DNA of 64,000 nt from Apiosordaria backusii. Lineage: Eukaryota > Ascomycota > Sordariomycetes > Sordariales > Lasiosphaeriaceae. Below, one piece after another: positions 1 to 11,043 of this stretch. Each line of letters opens with the position of its first letter. Positions within the stretch are counted from its first letter, which is position 1. Where the stretch lies: positions 558,001 through 622,000 of the forward strand of contig JAUKTV010000003.1 in NCBI GenBank assembly GCA_030549205.1. Reading direction: 5' to 3'. The notes under the pieces are model-generated. The model was not told the DNA's origin. It was given only the letters and a program-made list of their open reading frames with translations, and did not search any database. The position numbers and the translations under genes were made by a program.

Positions 1-261
1 AAGATCCATTAGCTCGCCCAGAAGTAATGTATGGATACACTATGATACAGGTCTGTTAAAGTAGACCAATGATACTAGTCCCAAAACTCCGCCCTCAGCC
101 CCAGTTATCACCACTACTTCCTCCCGTGACCCTGGCCCAAACGATGGAAACCTTTCCACCCTTGATCACGCCCTCCCTTCAAGGTAACCGATATAGGTAA
201 GCCTGAATGGGCCAACATCATCCTCCCTATTGTACAGCAATCCCACACATCCTGTTCCTGT

Positions 262-1170
262 TCACTCGGCGTCATAAATATTTTCTCCGCCCAGCATCTT
301 CCATTCATCACCGGGTGCCTCATTCTGGGTGGTATTATCCTGTGTTTCATCCTTGAACCCCCAAGTGTAGCCGTCCAGGTTCTCCTCGAATGGTATGTCG
401 CCCTCCATCACCCAGAGCCTTCCATTTCCGTCGAGCTGTCCCTGATTCTCAACTGAGCTCGAAGTCTCATGATTCTCACGGGGGGGCATAGTTCTGGCTC
501 GCTTCCGCTCCGCCTCGGGAGGCACCTCGGGGCCATCCCGCTTGCTGGGACCTGTGTTGTTGTTGGGTTGTTTCGTCATGGAGCGCGTATCTTCCTACGA
601 CCGTAACTCCTCGATGAGATTTCCCACGCCAGGCGTGCTGTTGGTGGCGTTCCGACTCGGTTTCGGCAGGCCGGCTTTTCGGCGGAGGTTATTGTGCTTG
701 TCGGTCCATTGTTTTCGGATTTTCTGCGCCGCCTTCTTTGCAGCGGCTGCTTCCTCTGGGGACATGTTGTCGGTGTTTATTTCTGAGGGTTTAGGTGGTC
801 CCTTGTCCAGAGCCTCGGTCTGCGCCTTCCCCTTGAGCTTCACGGGACCTGTTCCGATAATCACAAACAGGTTTCCTGCGAGAAACTCGCCCTCTTCATC
901 GAAGGTACGATTGATCAGGTCGACATCTACAAAGTTGACTGTGCAAGGACAGATTGTCGGAGCGGCCGCGGCTCGGTTCTCCTCAGAGACCTGGGTTTCT
1001 TCATATGAGGACTCGACTTCGCGGGCAAGGTAGGATGACTCTTGAAGTTGGTTTGTTGCTTCGGATTCTTCCTGAACTATCACTTGGGTCTCGGCTGTGA
1101 CGATCGGGATAACCGTGGGATTACTATTGGTAATTGTTAGTTGATCTCTTAGGTTGTTGATTGAATTCAT
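262..1170 (-). CDS. A1: array-family protein of unknown function with one in-frame TAG
   Basis: I do not recognise this family; its relatives are the other copies in this array. The frame runs from ATG 1170 to the stop at 262 with a single interruption, TAG at 597-595. Before it come a Thr/Val/Glu-rich region, then a conserved motif PPKPSEINTDNMS, a basic helical segment (EEAAAAKKAAQKIRKQW) and TDKHNNLRR. After the TAG the same frame continues through an NLS-like cluster (AERKRARTM), a segment GYTWGFKDET, and the tail ENIYDAE. The motifs PPKPSEINT, TD.HNN and the IYxA tail recur in A3/A4, which supports translation across the TAG. The ATG at 1170 directly follows a possible splice acceptor (GTTGCAG), so an upstream exon is likely. 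Whether the product is one 302-codon protein or a truncated one depends on how the TAG is decoded. Confidence 0.5.
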
Positions 1171-1534
1171 CCTGCAACTCGAGGCTCGAAACTTTGAAAA
1201 GGCCACTTGATCTGGTCGCCTGATTGGGAAAGCTGAGATGGGGGTATGCTTTGATACCCAGGTAGCAGTAAGGAATGGGCTGGAGACAATTGAAAAGAGG
1301 GAGAGCGAATGAAAAACCTACTCAGACGCATCGAGATTGGTGCCATGCGTACCGCCACCAGATATTTTGTTGTGGTTGGAGTCCATTTTTTCTGTCGACA
1401 AGAGACCGTGAGGTCGGCAGAGAAGGTAACGTCGATACGAGACGGTACGGTGCGTGTGAAGTAGTGAGACCGCAGGTACTGGCTACTAGAGTGATGATTG
1501 TCTGGTGACATTAAAGACGGCCAGTGTAGGTGGT

Positions 1535-1690
1535 GGTGACAGAAGAAGAGAGAGGAAGAAATCCGACAGGAAGAAATGAGTGGGAGATATCAGTGGGGAT
1601 GCCGGAGCAGCCGTCGAAGGCAGGTGAACTGTCTGGTGTTGGTGGGCCCACGGGGCAGAATCCCTCTTCATATCATTTGAGAGCGGCTTA
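1535..1690 (-). promoter_or_regulatory. Duplicated upstream module (copy 1), presumed promoter of A1
   Basis: This roughly 150-bp block contains, on the plus strand, GGAAGAAAT, a degenerate TATA position (GAGATATCAG), GCCGGAGCA and the landmark GGTGGGCCCACGGGGCAGAA. Clearly related blocks occur at about 2070-2185 and 6470-6610, always upstream of minus-strand array copies. Read on the minus strand it is a GGGCCC element, then a TATA position, then a pyrimidine-rich leader. Promoter function is inferred from position and repetition. Confidence 0.45.
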
Positions 1691-2069
1691 TTGTGGTATG
1701 TTCAATCCTCCTCCTCTTTACCTACTTGCGGCCTTTTGTCTTTCTTCGTCTGTGGCTGGCTCCATCAGTCACAGACTCCGCCCTTTGTACGCGCCTTCTT
1801 GTGCTCAGATGCCATCCCTTGACAATTGTTCATTCCTCTTATGACTTGGACGAGAGATTCGGAAGCATTGGGAAAGGCGGAGGGGGCGGGATGGAGGGTT
1901 GAAAGAGTTATCTGAGGACTTTCTCAGCCTCCTTTCGTCCAGAGGGATTGTCATTGATATTTCAGCCAGCAAGACATGTGCCAATAATTCTGAAGGCAAC
2001 ATAACGCCATCACAAATCAATATCAACCAAGTATTTATAAGATCTTATCAACATATAGTTAATACACCT

Positions 2070-2185
2070 GGTGAGGGAAGATGAGAGAGGAAACAGAGAG
2101 TCGACGCGACGAAATAACAAAGTGGGTGCCGGAGCACCTGTCGAGCGCAGTGGGCGGGCCCATGGGGCAGAATCATTCTTATATG
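2070..2185 (-). promoter_or_regulatory. Duplicated upstream module (copy 2), orphan
   Basis: Matches copy 1 and copy 3 in the segments GGTGCCGGAGCACC and GGGCCCATGGGGCAGAATC. I see no convincing intact coding region immediately downstream on the minus strand (1690-2070), so this looks like a promoter left behind by an array rearrangement. Confidence 0.35.
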
Positions 2186-2744
2186 GTTGGCTTCATCCTT
2201 GGAAAGAAGAGGGTTTAGATTCTCGGGGCCATAACGGTCGAATGTACATGAGGTGGGTGAGTTCAATGCTTTCAACCTGGATAACAAAAAGAGTAACCAA
2301 GCTCCAAAAGAACTCCAATGTGGCACGAGAATATGACTGATGATGGTGACAATGAATGAAAGTCCGAGAAGATGGATTTACACTATATTACAAGATAAAC
2401 CAGACCATGTTTCCACAATGACCTGGCCACGTCCTATAATCACATCCATGCGATAGAGTCTGGGTTCCACCACCCCTTAAATCCCTACGCCATCTTCGCC
2501 GTCGCCGACTTTTTCACCGCCCTAATACAAGATCCATACCAAGCCCCAAACTCCAGTTCCTCGTTCTCCTTTCGTCTCTAGTTAATCCTCAAGCGTGATC
2601 CTTTCCTCCTTCACCAAGCCCTTTTGTCACAGTCCTCCGATGTAAGCTTGGATCAACTTTCATCATCCCTCCTGCAGTGCCTTCCACCTATACGACATTC
2701 AAACAAAACCAACTCCTCCCCTCTTCAGTCGGCGTTACAAATAC

Positions 2745-2870
2745 CTATCTTCCTCCTCGAGAAATCAGGGCTCTTCATCCTTGATTTCATCCTGGCTTTC
2801 GTCACGAAACCCCCACGAATACTGATGTAAGCCGTCGACAATCTCCCCCTCCATCGCCTCCACGCATTAG
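2745..2870 (-). pseudogene. A2: relic of an array-family C-terminus
   Basis: About 40 codons read AMEGEIVDGL, then QYSWGFRDESQDE, aligning with VMEGDI and GYTWGFKDETQD of A1. The frame is then broken by TGA and ends soon after in an acidic stretch. Upstream sequence (2870-3420) has no matching open frame. A degraded duplicate fragment is the simplest reading. Confidence 0.5.
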
Positions 2871-3614
2871 TTGATACCCTCCTAATTTCATTCATGTTCT
2901 TAGTTTAAAGTATCAGTCCTGGCACGCTTCGGTTAAGCTTCATTTTTAGCGTGTTTTCATTTCGCGAGCCTGCCATTTCAGGTGTGGTCGGAGCCATGAT
3001 GGTGTAACTGAAAGGTCGAAGAGGTGTTTAGTCCGAGTGTTCCCATTACGTAGGTATCAATCAAGTCTATCTTGCGATTTAAAGGGAAGGTTGGGAAAGC
3101 CAGAATGCCCACTACCCGCCTTGACTTCCCAAGACATGGATGTCTGTGAAAGGTATGGTACATTTGCTAGTCGAAAGGTAGGAGGTGGCGGCTGCTAGCT
3201 GAAGGAATGTGATTGTACCTACCCATCTGGCCATCGAAGATTGGCAGAAGTTGAGGGAAGGCAGTGTGCTGATCACGCCTAAAGGTGGCTGGTAACACAG
3301 GCTTATTGAGCGGTAATTCTCAATGCTGCCTGCGTTGTTGGTTGCCGGAAGAAGGAACCGGTCAGGAGAAAATCAAGTGGCAAGATAGATATCTATAGGT
3401 GCGGACAATCCATTATAAACCCAAATAAATTATGTATGAAAACTCATTCCAGTATCTCCCTTCCATTACCCCCCATTACAAATACAATATCATACACGTC
3501 CGGCATGAGCTAGGACGCCAACAAAACCACCTCCTCCGAGTCAACGCCAATCACTCCCAAATTAACCCTCCTTTCTCCCTGACCCTGGGCACGAAAACCA
3601 ATCTTCTCTTGACC

Positions 3615-4140
3615 TCATCGATTTCTCAAACATACAAAACTTGACACCTTCACCCCTCCATAGGCCGTATCGTGCAAGTCAACACCCTCAAACATCTCCG
3701 GCACTTGGCATATGAATTCCTCGTCTTCTCTTTCCTCATCTTCCGCCTTGAATCCGTAGCTGTAACGGTGTCCGCCATGCCACATGTAGTGGCTTGACTC
3801 TTGCTCCTGGTTTGGTTGGAGCTCGTGGTCGAAGCAGTCCGTCCTTGTCCGCTTTGCTTCGGCTTCAGACTCGAACGGTTCATCTGCAGCTTTGCGCTTC
3901 TAGGGCTGATGAAAGCTGGGCATCGAAGGTGTCTGGGTACTGGCGGGCGAGCTGTTTACAGCTCGGCCGCTCGGCCGTGGCTGTCCCGTGTTCCTTCGGA
4001 TGTTATCATGGTGGTCAGTCCGTCATTTTCGGGCGATTTGAGCCGCTTTTTTTAGCTGTGGCGGCTTGTTCTTTCGACACGGCCCGAGTGTCAATCTCGG
4101 AAGGCGGCTCAGAGCGCTGTCTCCGTACGCAAGAGATCTT
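3615..4140 (-). pseudogene. A3: frameshifted array-family copy
   Basis: The minus strand encodes EPPSEIDTRAVSKEQAATAKK in one frame and KAAQIARK-(TGA)-RTDHHDNIRR in the next; the switch falls on a run of seven A where six would keep the A1/A4 motif AKKAAQIARK in frame. It continues through an in-frame TAG (context CAGCCCTAGAAGCGC) into KRKAADEPF, EAKRTRTD, and RYSYGFKAEDEE, aligning with A1's GYTWGFKDE. Three lesions (homopolymer frameshift, TGA, TAG) make this the most clearly broken member of its type. The TAG sits at the position homologous to that in A1. Confidence 0.55.
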
Positions 4141-4811
4141 TCATCTGCACGACCATGAGCTGTATGTTGCGGCTGAGCAGAGTAATAATTGAAATGGCTC
4201 GGCTCTGAAGAGTATGTAGGTACCATTGAGACGGGGTGGCTTAAGAGAGTAGGAATCGGGATGGGCCTGCTGGCCAAAGTAGAGATCGGGAGGGAGCTGC
4301 TGAGGATACCTAGTAAGGGTCGACACGGGATGGCTCCAAAGAGTAGGTATCAGCAAGCAATGTGTTAGAAAAGTAAGATATGTCAAGGACAACGCTAATC
4401 TTCACAAATATCAACGTGAGGTGTGGCAGTAAGAAATGTGTTACAAGAGAATTGCTGGCACAGGAGCAGCTCATCATCAAAGATCAAGAAATAATGTATA
4501 AGAAAACACACCAGTCCTAGCTCACTCCCATTACCCCCAATACAAATGAACAAATATAATACAAAGGTGGCATAAGCCGATACACTGATCCCACAAATGT
4601 CTCCCCCTCAACGCCAGTTATTATCTTCCTTCGCTCCTTTCCTCTCTGATTGCCCCCCAAAAGCCAGCTTTTCTCTCGACCCTCTATCTCAGGGTATTGA
4701 GGTATAAACTACCCCATCCTTCTCCCCGTTTCCCACCCTTCTCCCCGTTTCCCATCCTTCTCCCCGTTTCTACCCCCTCTGATACACTAATCCTACAAAC
4801 TTCAGCCCTCC

Positions 4812-5553
4812 TCAGTCCGCGTGGTATATATCGTCCCCATCATTAAGCCACCATTCCTCCCGAGGCTCGCTCCTCCCCCTCCTTTTCCCCCGAATATTGT
4901 TGTGATGGTCCGTCCAGCGTTTCCGCGCAATGTAAGCCGCTTTTTTCGCAGCTATGGCTTGCGCCTTGGACATGTTCTCGGTATTGATCTCAGAGGGTTT
5001 GGGAGGTGGGTGCTCAGCCTCCTCTTTGCTGAGCCGTCTTTTCGTCGACTTTTTTGACTTGACGGGAGTGTCAGGAGAGTCATTCTAAGACTCTCCCGGC
5101 ACGCGCGCAAGGGATGTGGATGCGTGGCCGAGAGCGTTATCTTCGTGAGTAGGATCATGAACTATCGACTGAAGACGAGCAGGGTATGGATTAGGATAGA
5201 TGTTAAGAGGGGGTAGCTGCGCTTGGGATTGATTTCCGATGATGGCGGGCGCGACTCTGGTTGCGGGATGAGCATTCATGGGAGGCGACTGCGCAGCGAA
5301 CTGAGTGTGCGCGATGGAGGCCGCAGTGGTGGTATACAGGTAACTGTCAGATATTGTTAGCTTGGCCTTTTCTGTTATTGTTTGAGGTTATCTTGTGAAT
5401 AGATCTTAAGGTGAAAATAGTGAAAAAGCCAGTTGGCTTAGTCGCTCGACTGCGGAAGCTGGGATAGTGATGTTGCTTTAATTTCCTGACTTCATGGAAA
5501 AGAGGTTGAACGAGTTGAAGTCGCTTGCATAATGAGAAAATGGTGGAAGACAT
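4812..5553 (-). CDS. A4: array-family protein with one in-frame TAG
   Basis: Unrecognised family. A 5' segment from ATG 5553 gives 68 codons to a stop near 5347, overlapping what is probably an intron ending in ATCTGACAG. From about 5345 a second open frame (YLYTTTAASIAHTQFAAQ...) runs to TAG 5087-5085. The same frame then continues NDSPDTPVKSKKSTKRRLS, PPPKPSEINTENMS, AYIARKRWTDHHNNI, and ends DDIYHAD before TGA at 4814-4812. Compared with A1 the shared motifs are PPKPSEINT[DE]NMS, RK.WTD.HNN and the IYxA tail. Apart from the TAG I see no lesion in this copy. The true start and first intron are uncertain. Confidence 0.5.
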
Positions 5554-5790
5554 ACTTGACCTCTCTCCCTCTAGTTAACCTATCAGGGACAGAAGCGATG
5601 CCTGAACCAGAGAACACATTGGGCGAGCTTGCGGATCCGTGTTTGCTGGAGCTGCTATCTCGGCGCTCTCGGACGCCTCGACGCCACTACTTGGACAGGG
5701 TAGTAGTTCGGAAGCACCAACAACAGAGCCGAACGGGAAAAGGCATTAGAGCCAGCGAAGCCGTCAGACCCAGAGAGCGTGTCTGAGCCA

Positions 5791-6042
5791 GAAAAGACGT
5801 CAGCGCCCGTGAAGTTGTTGAACCCAGTGAAGTGTTTGAGCCCCGTGAAGTCGTTAGAACCAGTAAAGTCGTCGGAACCAGTAAAGTTGTTAAGCCCTAT
5901 AAAGTCGTTAGAACCAGTAAAGTCGTCGGAACCAGTGAAGTGGTTGGAACCAGTAAAGTCATTGGAACTAGTAAAGTCGTTGGAACCAGTGAAGTCGTTG
6001 CACCCAATGTAGTCGTTGGACCCAGTGAAGTCGTTGGAACCA
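5791..6042. repeat. 18-bp minisatellite, about 14 units
   Basis: Units of the form GTGAAGTCGTTGGAACCA repeat without gaps; thirteen clear units span 5809-6042 and one degenerate unit precedes them. Because 18 is divisible by three, several frames encode regular hexapeptides (VKSLEP on plus, LVPTTL on minus). Variation among units is mostly at A/G and C/T positions. Confidence 0.85.
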
Positions 6043-6420
6043 GCTTGTCCCTCTTTCCCACGGGTCGCTTAATCTTCTTCAGCTGGTCATAGATAATGAG
6101 GTTATGCTTCTGCATGGCATTAACCTCGGATACCCCAGACAGGTCCTTTCTTGATAGGCGGGTGACGTCGATATCTGAGATGTAGACTGGTAAAAAATCA
6201 AGCTCGTTCCTGGTATGCCAGTTCTCACTTTTGCTAATGAGAACATATTTATCCCTGTGATGCTTGAATATGGCAAACGCAACATACGCTCTAGTGATAT
6301 CGTCGACATGATAGCCGAGAATCAAGGGCGGTGGGTTCTGCTCCTCCTCAGGAAACTCTGGTCGTTGGACCGTCGACTGAGTGTAATGACGGGGTCGTGA
6401 ATAGTAAGCGCGTGTGAGTG
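5890..6420 (-). pseudogene. A5: array-family N-terminal-like fragment running into a minisatellite
   Basis: The minus-strand frame reads through ILGYHVDDITRAYVAFAI, VLISKSENWHTRNELDF, SDIDVTRLSRKDLSGVSE, HNLIIYDQLKKIKRPVGKR and then Thr/Leu/Val hexapeptides encoded by an 18-bp tandem repeat, stopping at a TAG inside the repeat. SDIDVTRL and NLIIYDQLKK resemble VDVDLINRT and NLFVIIGTGPVKLK of A1, so this is probably the same N-terminal region. No ATG lies between the promoter module at 6470-6610 and the coding-like stretch, so either a 5' exon is missing or the copy is dead. Confidence 0.4.
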
Positions 6421-6469
6421 CAATGGCAATGATGTGCCACTGGTTAAATAGGTCAGTGTTGTCCGGTCG

Positions 6470-6610
6470 GCGTTGATGGAAGAAACAGAGAGGGAAAAGT
6501 CCAGCAGGAAGAAATAGAGTGGGAAGATATTTATAATGGGCGCCGGAGCAACCATCGAGGGCAGATGATCTGTGCTGGTGGGCCCACAGGACAAAATCCT
6601 TCCTCTTATT
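6470..6610 (-). promoter_or_regulatory. Duplicated upstream module (copy 3) with TATA box
   Basis: Shares GGAAGAAAT, GGCGCCGGAGCAACC and GGTGGGCCCACAGGACAAAA with copies 1 and 2. The minus strand has TTATAAATAT at about 6536-6527 followed by a C/T-rich leader, a plausible core promoter for A5. Confidence 0.5.
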
Positions 6611-6616
6611 GTTCAT

Positions 6617-7427
6617 GAGTGGGGAATAGCAGTGAATAGGCCATCAGGTCGGTGATGAATGGCAGTAAGTAAAGTGTGTAAGGCAGAAAAGTCATGCTTG
6701 CTCTGTTGGAAGGAGCAGGCGTTCAAAAGGAGAAGGAGGCTGGAAAATATTGTGACAACAGCCTTTGGTTTTAAGAAGGGACTTTCCAAATCTAGGCGAC
6801 TGCCAACCTTGCTACCAGCTGCTTGGAGCTGAAGTCCTGGGTGGTCATGTTCAGCGAAGTATGAAGAGGCACAAGATGGCCAATAAAATCATTCAAGTCA
6901 TGTCCATACAATAACTGGCAAGAAAAGAAGACACAGTATATTGTCCCAAGCCTGTGCTCACATCAGATCCATCTCATCCGTATCTACCTTATATATACCT
7001 GCATGTATGCCGATGAACCCAGTCATATCTGACTCGTTGATTCACCATGTCATCACTCCATGTTGATGTCAAACACTATACAACATAGCAAGCAAAAGGA
7101 TCAGTCACATCTCGATCATCATAAGCCAACCAACGGCACACAATCACAACAGAATCTCAAAACAGCCATTCCCTTGCCGTCCATACATATACATACAGAC
7201 CACAAACCCCTATCCTACCCTACCCAACACAACATCCAGTGAGTCTTATAACCACTCACCCCTCACCATCAAAACACAGAGCAAAATAGCAATCTCTTCC
7301 CAAGTCAGCCGGCCCCTGGTGTTTAAGAACACCCCCTTTATCGTGAGACCGCCCCCTTCTTTTCTCCTGATCCTCTCATCCGCTCCGTAGCACCCCCTTC
7401 CCTTTTACCCCTAAAACACACCACCAC
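6617..7427. other. Non-coding interval between A5 and A6
   Basis: No convincing open frame. The right part (7050-7427) is C/A-rich on the plus strand and is probably the 3' flank of A6. Confidence 0.4.
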
Positions 7428-9813
7428 TCAATTCGCCCCATAAATATCCTCATCCTCATCAACCTCCATTCCCTCAATCACAGGGCGCATCCACCCCGGC
7501 TGCCTCAAAGCCTGCTCCAGAAACCCTGAATTCTCCTCTAGCCTCATCCAAGCACAAAAAATGAAATTGCTCGGAAGTAACCTCTTCATGTCCACGCAGA
7601 CATTCAGAAAATCAGCAAGGCGCTTATTGTTTGCCTGGCTTCCTGCCTGCTCGTTGCCCAGTTTGAGGTGACGGCTCCTGTCAATGTATGCGGAATTGAC
7701 TGCGTGGGAGGGGGTGGATGGTATCAGCCACCATGTTCTGGTATCGAACCGAAAGTAACAGTATGTGAAGTTTCCTGCGGGGATGGTGACTGGAATAGTG
7801 ACTCGGGAAGTCGTAGCGCTGGCGAACGCCTGGGGGTTGGTGGGTTGAGCGGTGGTTGGGCGCCGCTGGGATGGTTGTTGGTAGTGGTGCTCCTGAAGAG
7901 GTATGTTGCTAGGGGGAAATGGAGGAGAAGAAGAAGAGGTGATACGTCCCTGCGTCCGACTCGCTGTCTGACCCTCTGTCTGACCTCGAAGGGCTTTTCT
8001 GGCCGCGGAGATATTGTTGATGTCCTGCAGAGTCGGGAGGCTCTTGGGCGAGTTGGCGAGAGTGTCGATGCAGACAGGCGAGGCGTGCAAAAACACCTGA
8101 CTTGATGTTTCGGATCGCTGAGGCGGGCTGGGTCTCACACTACCAGAAGATGGGGTGGGTGGCGCATATACAGGAGTCGAGACAATGCGCTGCTGGGTCC
8201 TCTGCTCCGCGTCCCAGGAAAAGAATTCCAACGCAGTGGCGTGCTTCTCATGCATTAATCGTATGGCCTTTTCAAACTCACGAGCATTGTGTGGCGCACA
8301 CAAAGGACCCCGCAACAGCGGGATATTGAATACTGTCCCGCCATCGAACATCTGGTTAAGCAGGATGCTGCGAAGTGCCATGATGGCACCCCAACTGAAA
8401 GCATTCTGCTTATCCGTGAGATGCGTCTCTCGCTCAAAGCCCCGCAGTATTCCCGGGCCCTCTGCTCATCTACCCGCCCTGATATAAGTGGCTGGCTTAA
8501 AGCTGTGTGATGCTTCATGACTTCATCTAATACCAATCTCGCGGCGACTAGAGCCCCAGAAACCGCCATTTCTCTTAAGGAGCGGTCGACACTGTCTTGA
8601 CAGACACGCTTCGCCCCGTTGTCTTCGATACTCGGTCTGGCTGCCTTTCGCTTGCTATTTGCGGTGGAGGAATCGACAGGGATCGTGCCTTGCTGGGTTG
8701 AATGGTCGTTGGTGAGAAGCGCTGCCTGCATCTCAGCTTTCTTCTGTGCCTTTCTCCTTAATTAACGCGCGTGATCTGTCACGGCCTTCCGAGCTTTCTG
8801 GGCTGCCTTCTTCTGTTCGGCGAGTAGCTCCTGGTTCTCTTGCTTCTTCTTCTCACCTTCAAGGGCGGCTTGTTGCAACCATGGAGTAGAAGATGCTATG
8901 CTGGAAGTAGTCATGCCAGGAGCAGATGTGTACGGAGTAAAGCTGTTAGGAGTAGTCATGCTAGGAGTAAGTGTGTTCGTAGTGGTCATGCTAGGAGTAA
9001 ATGTGTTCGTAGTGGTCGCCTGTCGATGACCCTCGTTGTGACGAGGCCGCTTCGATCGGTTGACGCTCTTGGCAGCTGGGTGGGATGCTTTGCGTTTGTT
9101 CTCGGTGGGGGCCTGGGCAGAGTCGTTCTAGGACTGCGCACCTATGGCTCTACCGCCAGCTAACATCAATTCGGGTGGCACGGTAGGCTGTAGCGTGGGC
9201 TGCGAGGTGTCAGCGGCCTGTGTTTCGTCCTGCCTTCGCATCTCGCCTGTCCTCTTCTCCTCGGCTTGCCTAGCTCTCTCTTCTCTCTCACGAACCATCC
9301 GGGCAGATCCATCCACATTCTGACAAAAGTCGTCAAGGTAGATGGCGCTCTTGACGCGGTCGGGACGCCCAAGAGGAGCTGGTGCATCTGTTGAGTTGGT
9401 GGCAGCTTCATGTTGGTTGTTAAGAATCTGTGGGTGGTGTTCGAGAGCGATGTGACATGATGCGAGGAGGCATCGGACGCGGCTGGGAAGCGCAAACTAC
9501 CAGTGTTGGTACTTATTTGTTACTTTTCCACACTGCTAGAAGCAGACTGATCGGCAATGACACCATTCCGGCCATCAGTACTCGTGATGGTGGGAGATAA
9601 GACGGAGGACGTTGTCAACTGAACCGACGAAATGCTAGAGGTGATCGGTAGAGTCAGAACACCCGATATCTGGACATTTGTCGACTCGTTTGCCACGTCG
9701 GTGTCGTCTCCAAACAGAGACGTGTCATCAATCTCCGCACCGTCCCCAAATAGAGAGGCATGGTCGTCCTCTCCATCGTCGTAGACCGCAGTGTTGGTCG
9801 GCGGAGAAGCCAT
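7428..9813 (-). pseudogene. A6: long array-family copy with C-terminal YFRF/WW domain; TAG, TAA and a frameshift
   Basis: Exon 1 from ATG 9813 encodes MASPPTNTAVYDDGEDDHAS and acidic SLFGDG/SLFGDD repeats, ending near 9520 at a probable intron. A second frame begins about 9505 (FALPSRVRCLLASCHIAL), continues RVKSAIYLDDFCQNVDG and REREERARQAEEK, and meets TAG at 9130-9128. Beyond it come NDSAQAPTENKRKASHP and KKAAQKARKAVTDHAR, TAA (8764-8762), then LRRKAQKKAE and SKRKAARPS. Near 8465 the frame shifts, resuming EGPGILRGFERETHLTDK, SWGAIMALRSILLNQ, a Pro/Ser linker and the C-terminal domain: TYCYFRFDTRTWWLIPSTP, LKLGNEQAG, FIFCAWMRLEEN, and the tail EDIYGAN. Two KKAA-like blocks suggest a fusion of two copies. 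Several lesions make expression as one protein doubtful. Confidence 0.5.
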
Positions 9814-10150
9814 GATGGAATAAAACGTCTGCAAAGGCAACGTCAGCTGGAATCTCTGGAACAGCCACAAATTCAACAACTTCTTGGCTGATGTTCTGTG
9901 CCAGTCCTCTTGAATTCAACTGTAGAAGGAAGGAGCTTGCGTCCAACAACCTGAGGAGGGTATCATGTTTTGACTTACCTCAACTTCCGAATGAAGGGCA
10001 AACCTGGAAGATCAAGGTTATGTCGCAGCCAGGAAGGCAGTTGAAAGACCCTGCGTAAAGCTGGTGACGGTGGTGGCTTTGAAGATGAAGCCTTTCAGCG
10101 TTGTTGATGGTTTTGTGGGAAGAGAGAGAGGGAAAAATCGGGTAGAAGGA

Positions 10151-10158
10151 TATATATA
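10151..10158 (-). promoter_or_regulatory. TATA box upstream of A6
   Basis: TATATATA about 340 bp upstream of ATG 9813. On the minus strand it reads AGGCCTGTATATATATCC followed by a C/T-rich leader; AGGCCTATATATA recurs upstream of A8. Confidence 0.55.
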
Positions 10159-10599
10159 CAGGCCTGAAGCCTGAGGCTAGGAGCGAAGACGAGCTAGTTT
10201 GCCGCGGAGCAGTGGGCGCAGTGAAAGTAAATACCTAGGTATTCAGCCAGAGACAATAGCTAGCTGTCACTTTTCAGAAGAATAATATCTACTGGCACAA
10301 AGTTCCAATTAATCCAAACTGAAGCAGCTTGCACCCGACTGCTCCCAAAAGACATGGAAAAGGCAATGCACATGTACCATGGTGCTTATAGCTCGAGAAT
10401 ATGAAGTATAGGTATCTAGCGCTCAAAATCATGCTCAAATCACGCTTATTGATGGCGATGTCAATTGCATTTACTTAATAATTAATGCCTCCGCGTATCG
10501 GCCATCTATCAATGACCTATCTTTCCCCTACTAGGCGCACTTCGGTCTTCCCTGCTTGGTGTAGACCTTCTCTCTCTCAAGCATTGATCACCCCCCCCC

Positions 10600-11030
10600 C
10601 CAACCAGATATTGTCCCAGCCCGTTCAAAACGCATTAAATTCTCCCCCCGACTGAACCAGGCGCAAAACACAAATTTAGGAGGACACTTGCCCCCGTAAC
10701 CATCCTGTACGGTTCTCACAAACGTCCCCAAAGCATCAATGGTGTTCTGGCTGGCATCATTGATACCGCCTACCTAGCTTGATGTGTTCATTGGTGGTTG
10801 GGGTGTTAGGGATCATCCACCATTCCCATGTTGAAAAGTGGAAGTAGCATTGGGCAGGTCCCATAGCTGAGCAGGATACAGCTAGGTGGCGAGATTGATG
10901 GGTGGGATAGGTATCCTTTGAAACGGCGGTAGCTTCATTTTGATTCTGTTGTTAATAATTGCGCGGTTAGGGCGGTGTGATATGATTCGAGGAGGTGTCG
11001 GACGCGACTGAGAGGGAGAATTGGTATAAG
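10600..11030 (-). pseudogene. A7: degraded array-family copy
   Basis: The right part reads SRVRHLLESYHTAL, aligned to SRVRCLLASCHIAL of A6, with nucleotide similarity extending into a shared AAAATGAAGCT/CAACATGAAGCT segment. The left part reads QCYFHFSTWEWWMIPNTP, HIKLG, then after one extra base GGINDASQNTIDALGTFVR, PPKFVFCAWFSRGEN. These match the C-terminal domain of A6, A8 and A9. The middle of the gene is missing, so this is an internally deleted and frameshifted relic. Confidence 0.6.
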
Positions 11031-11043
11031 GGCCAGTTAGGTC

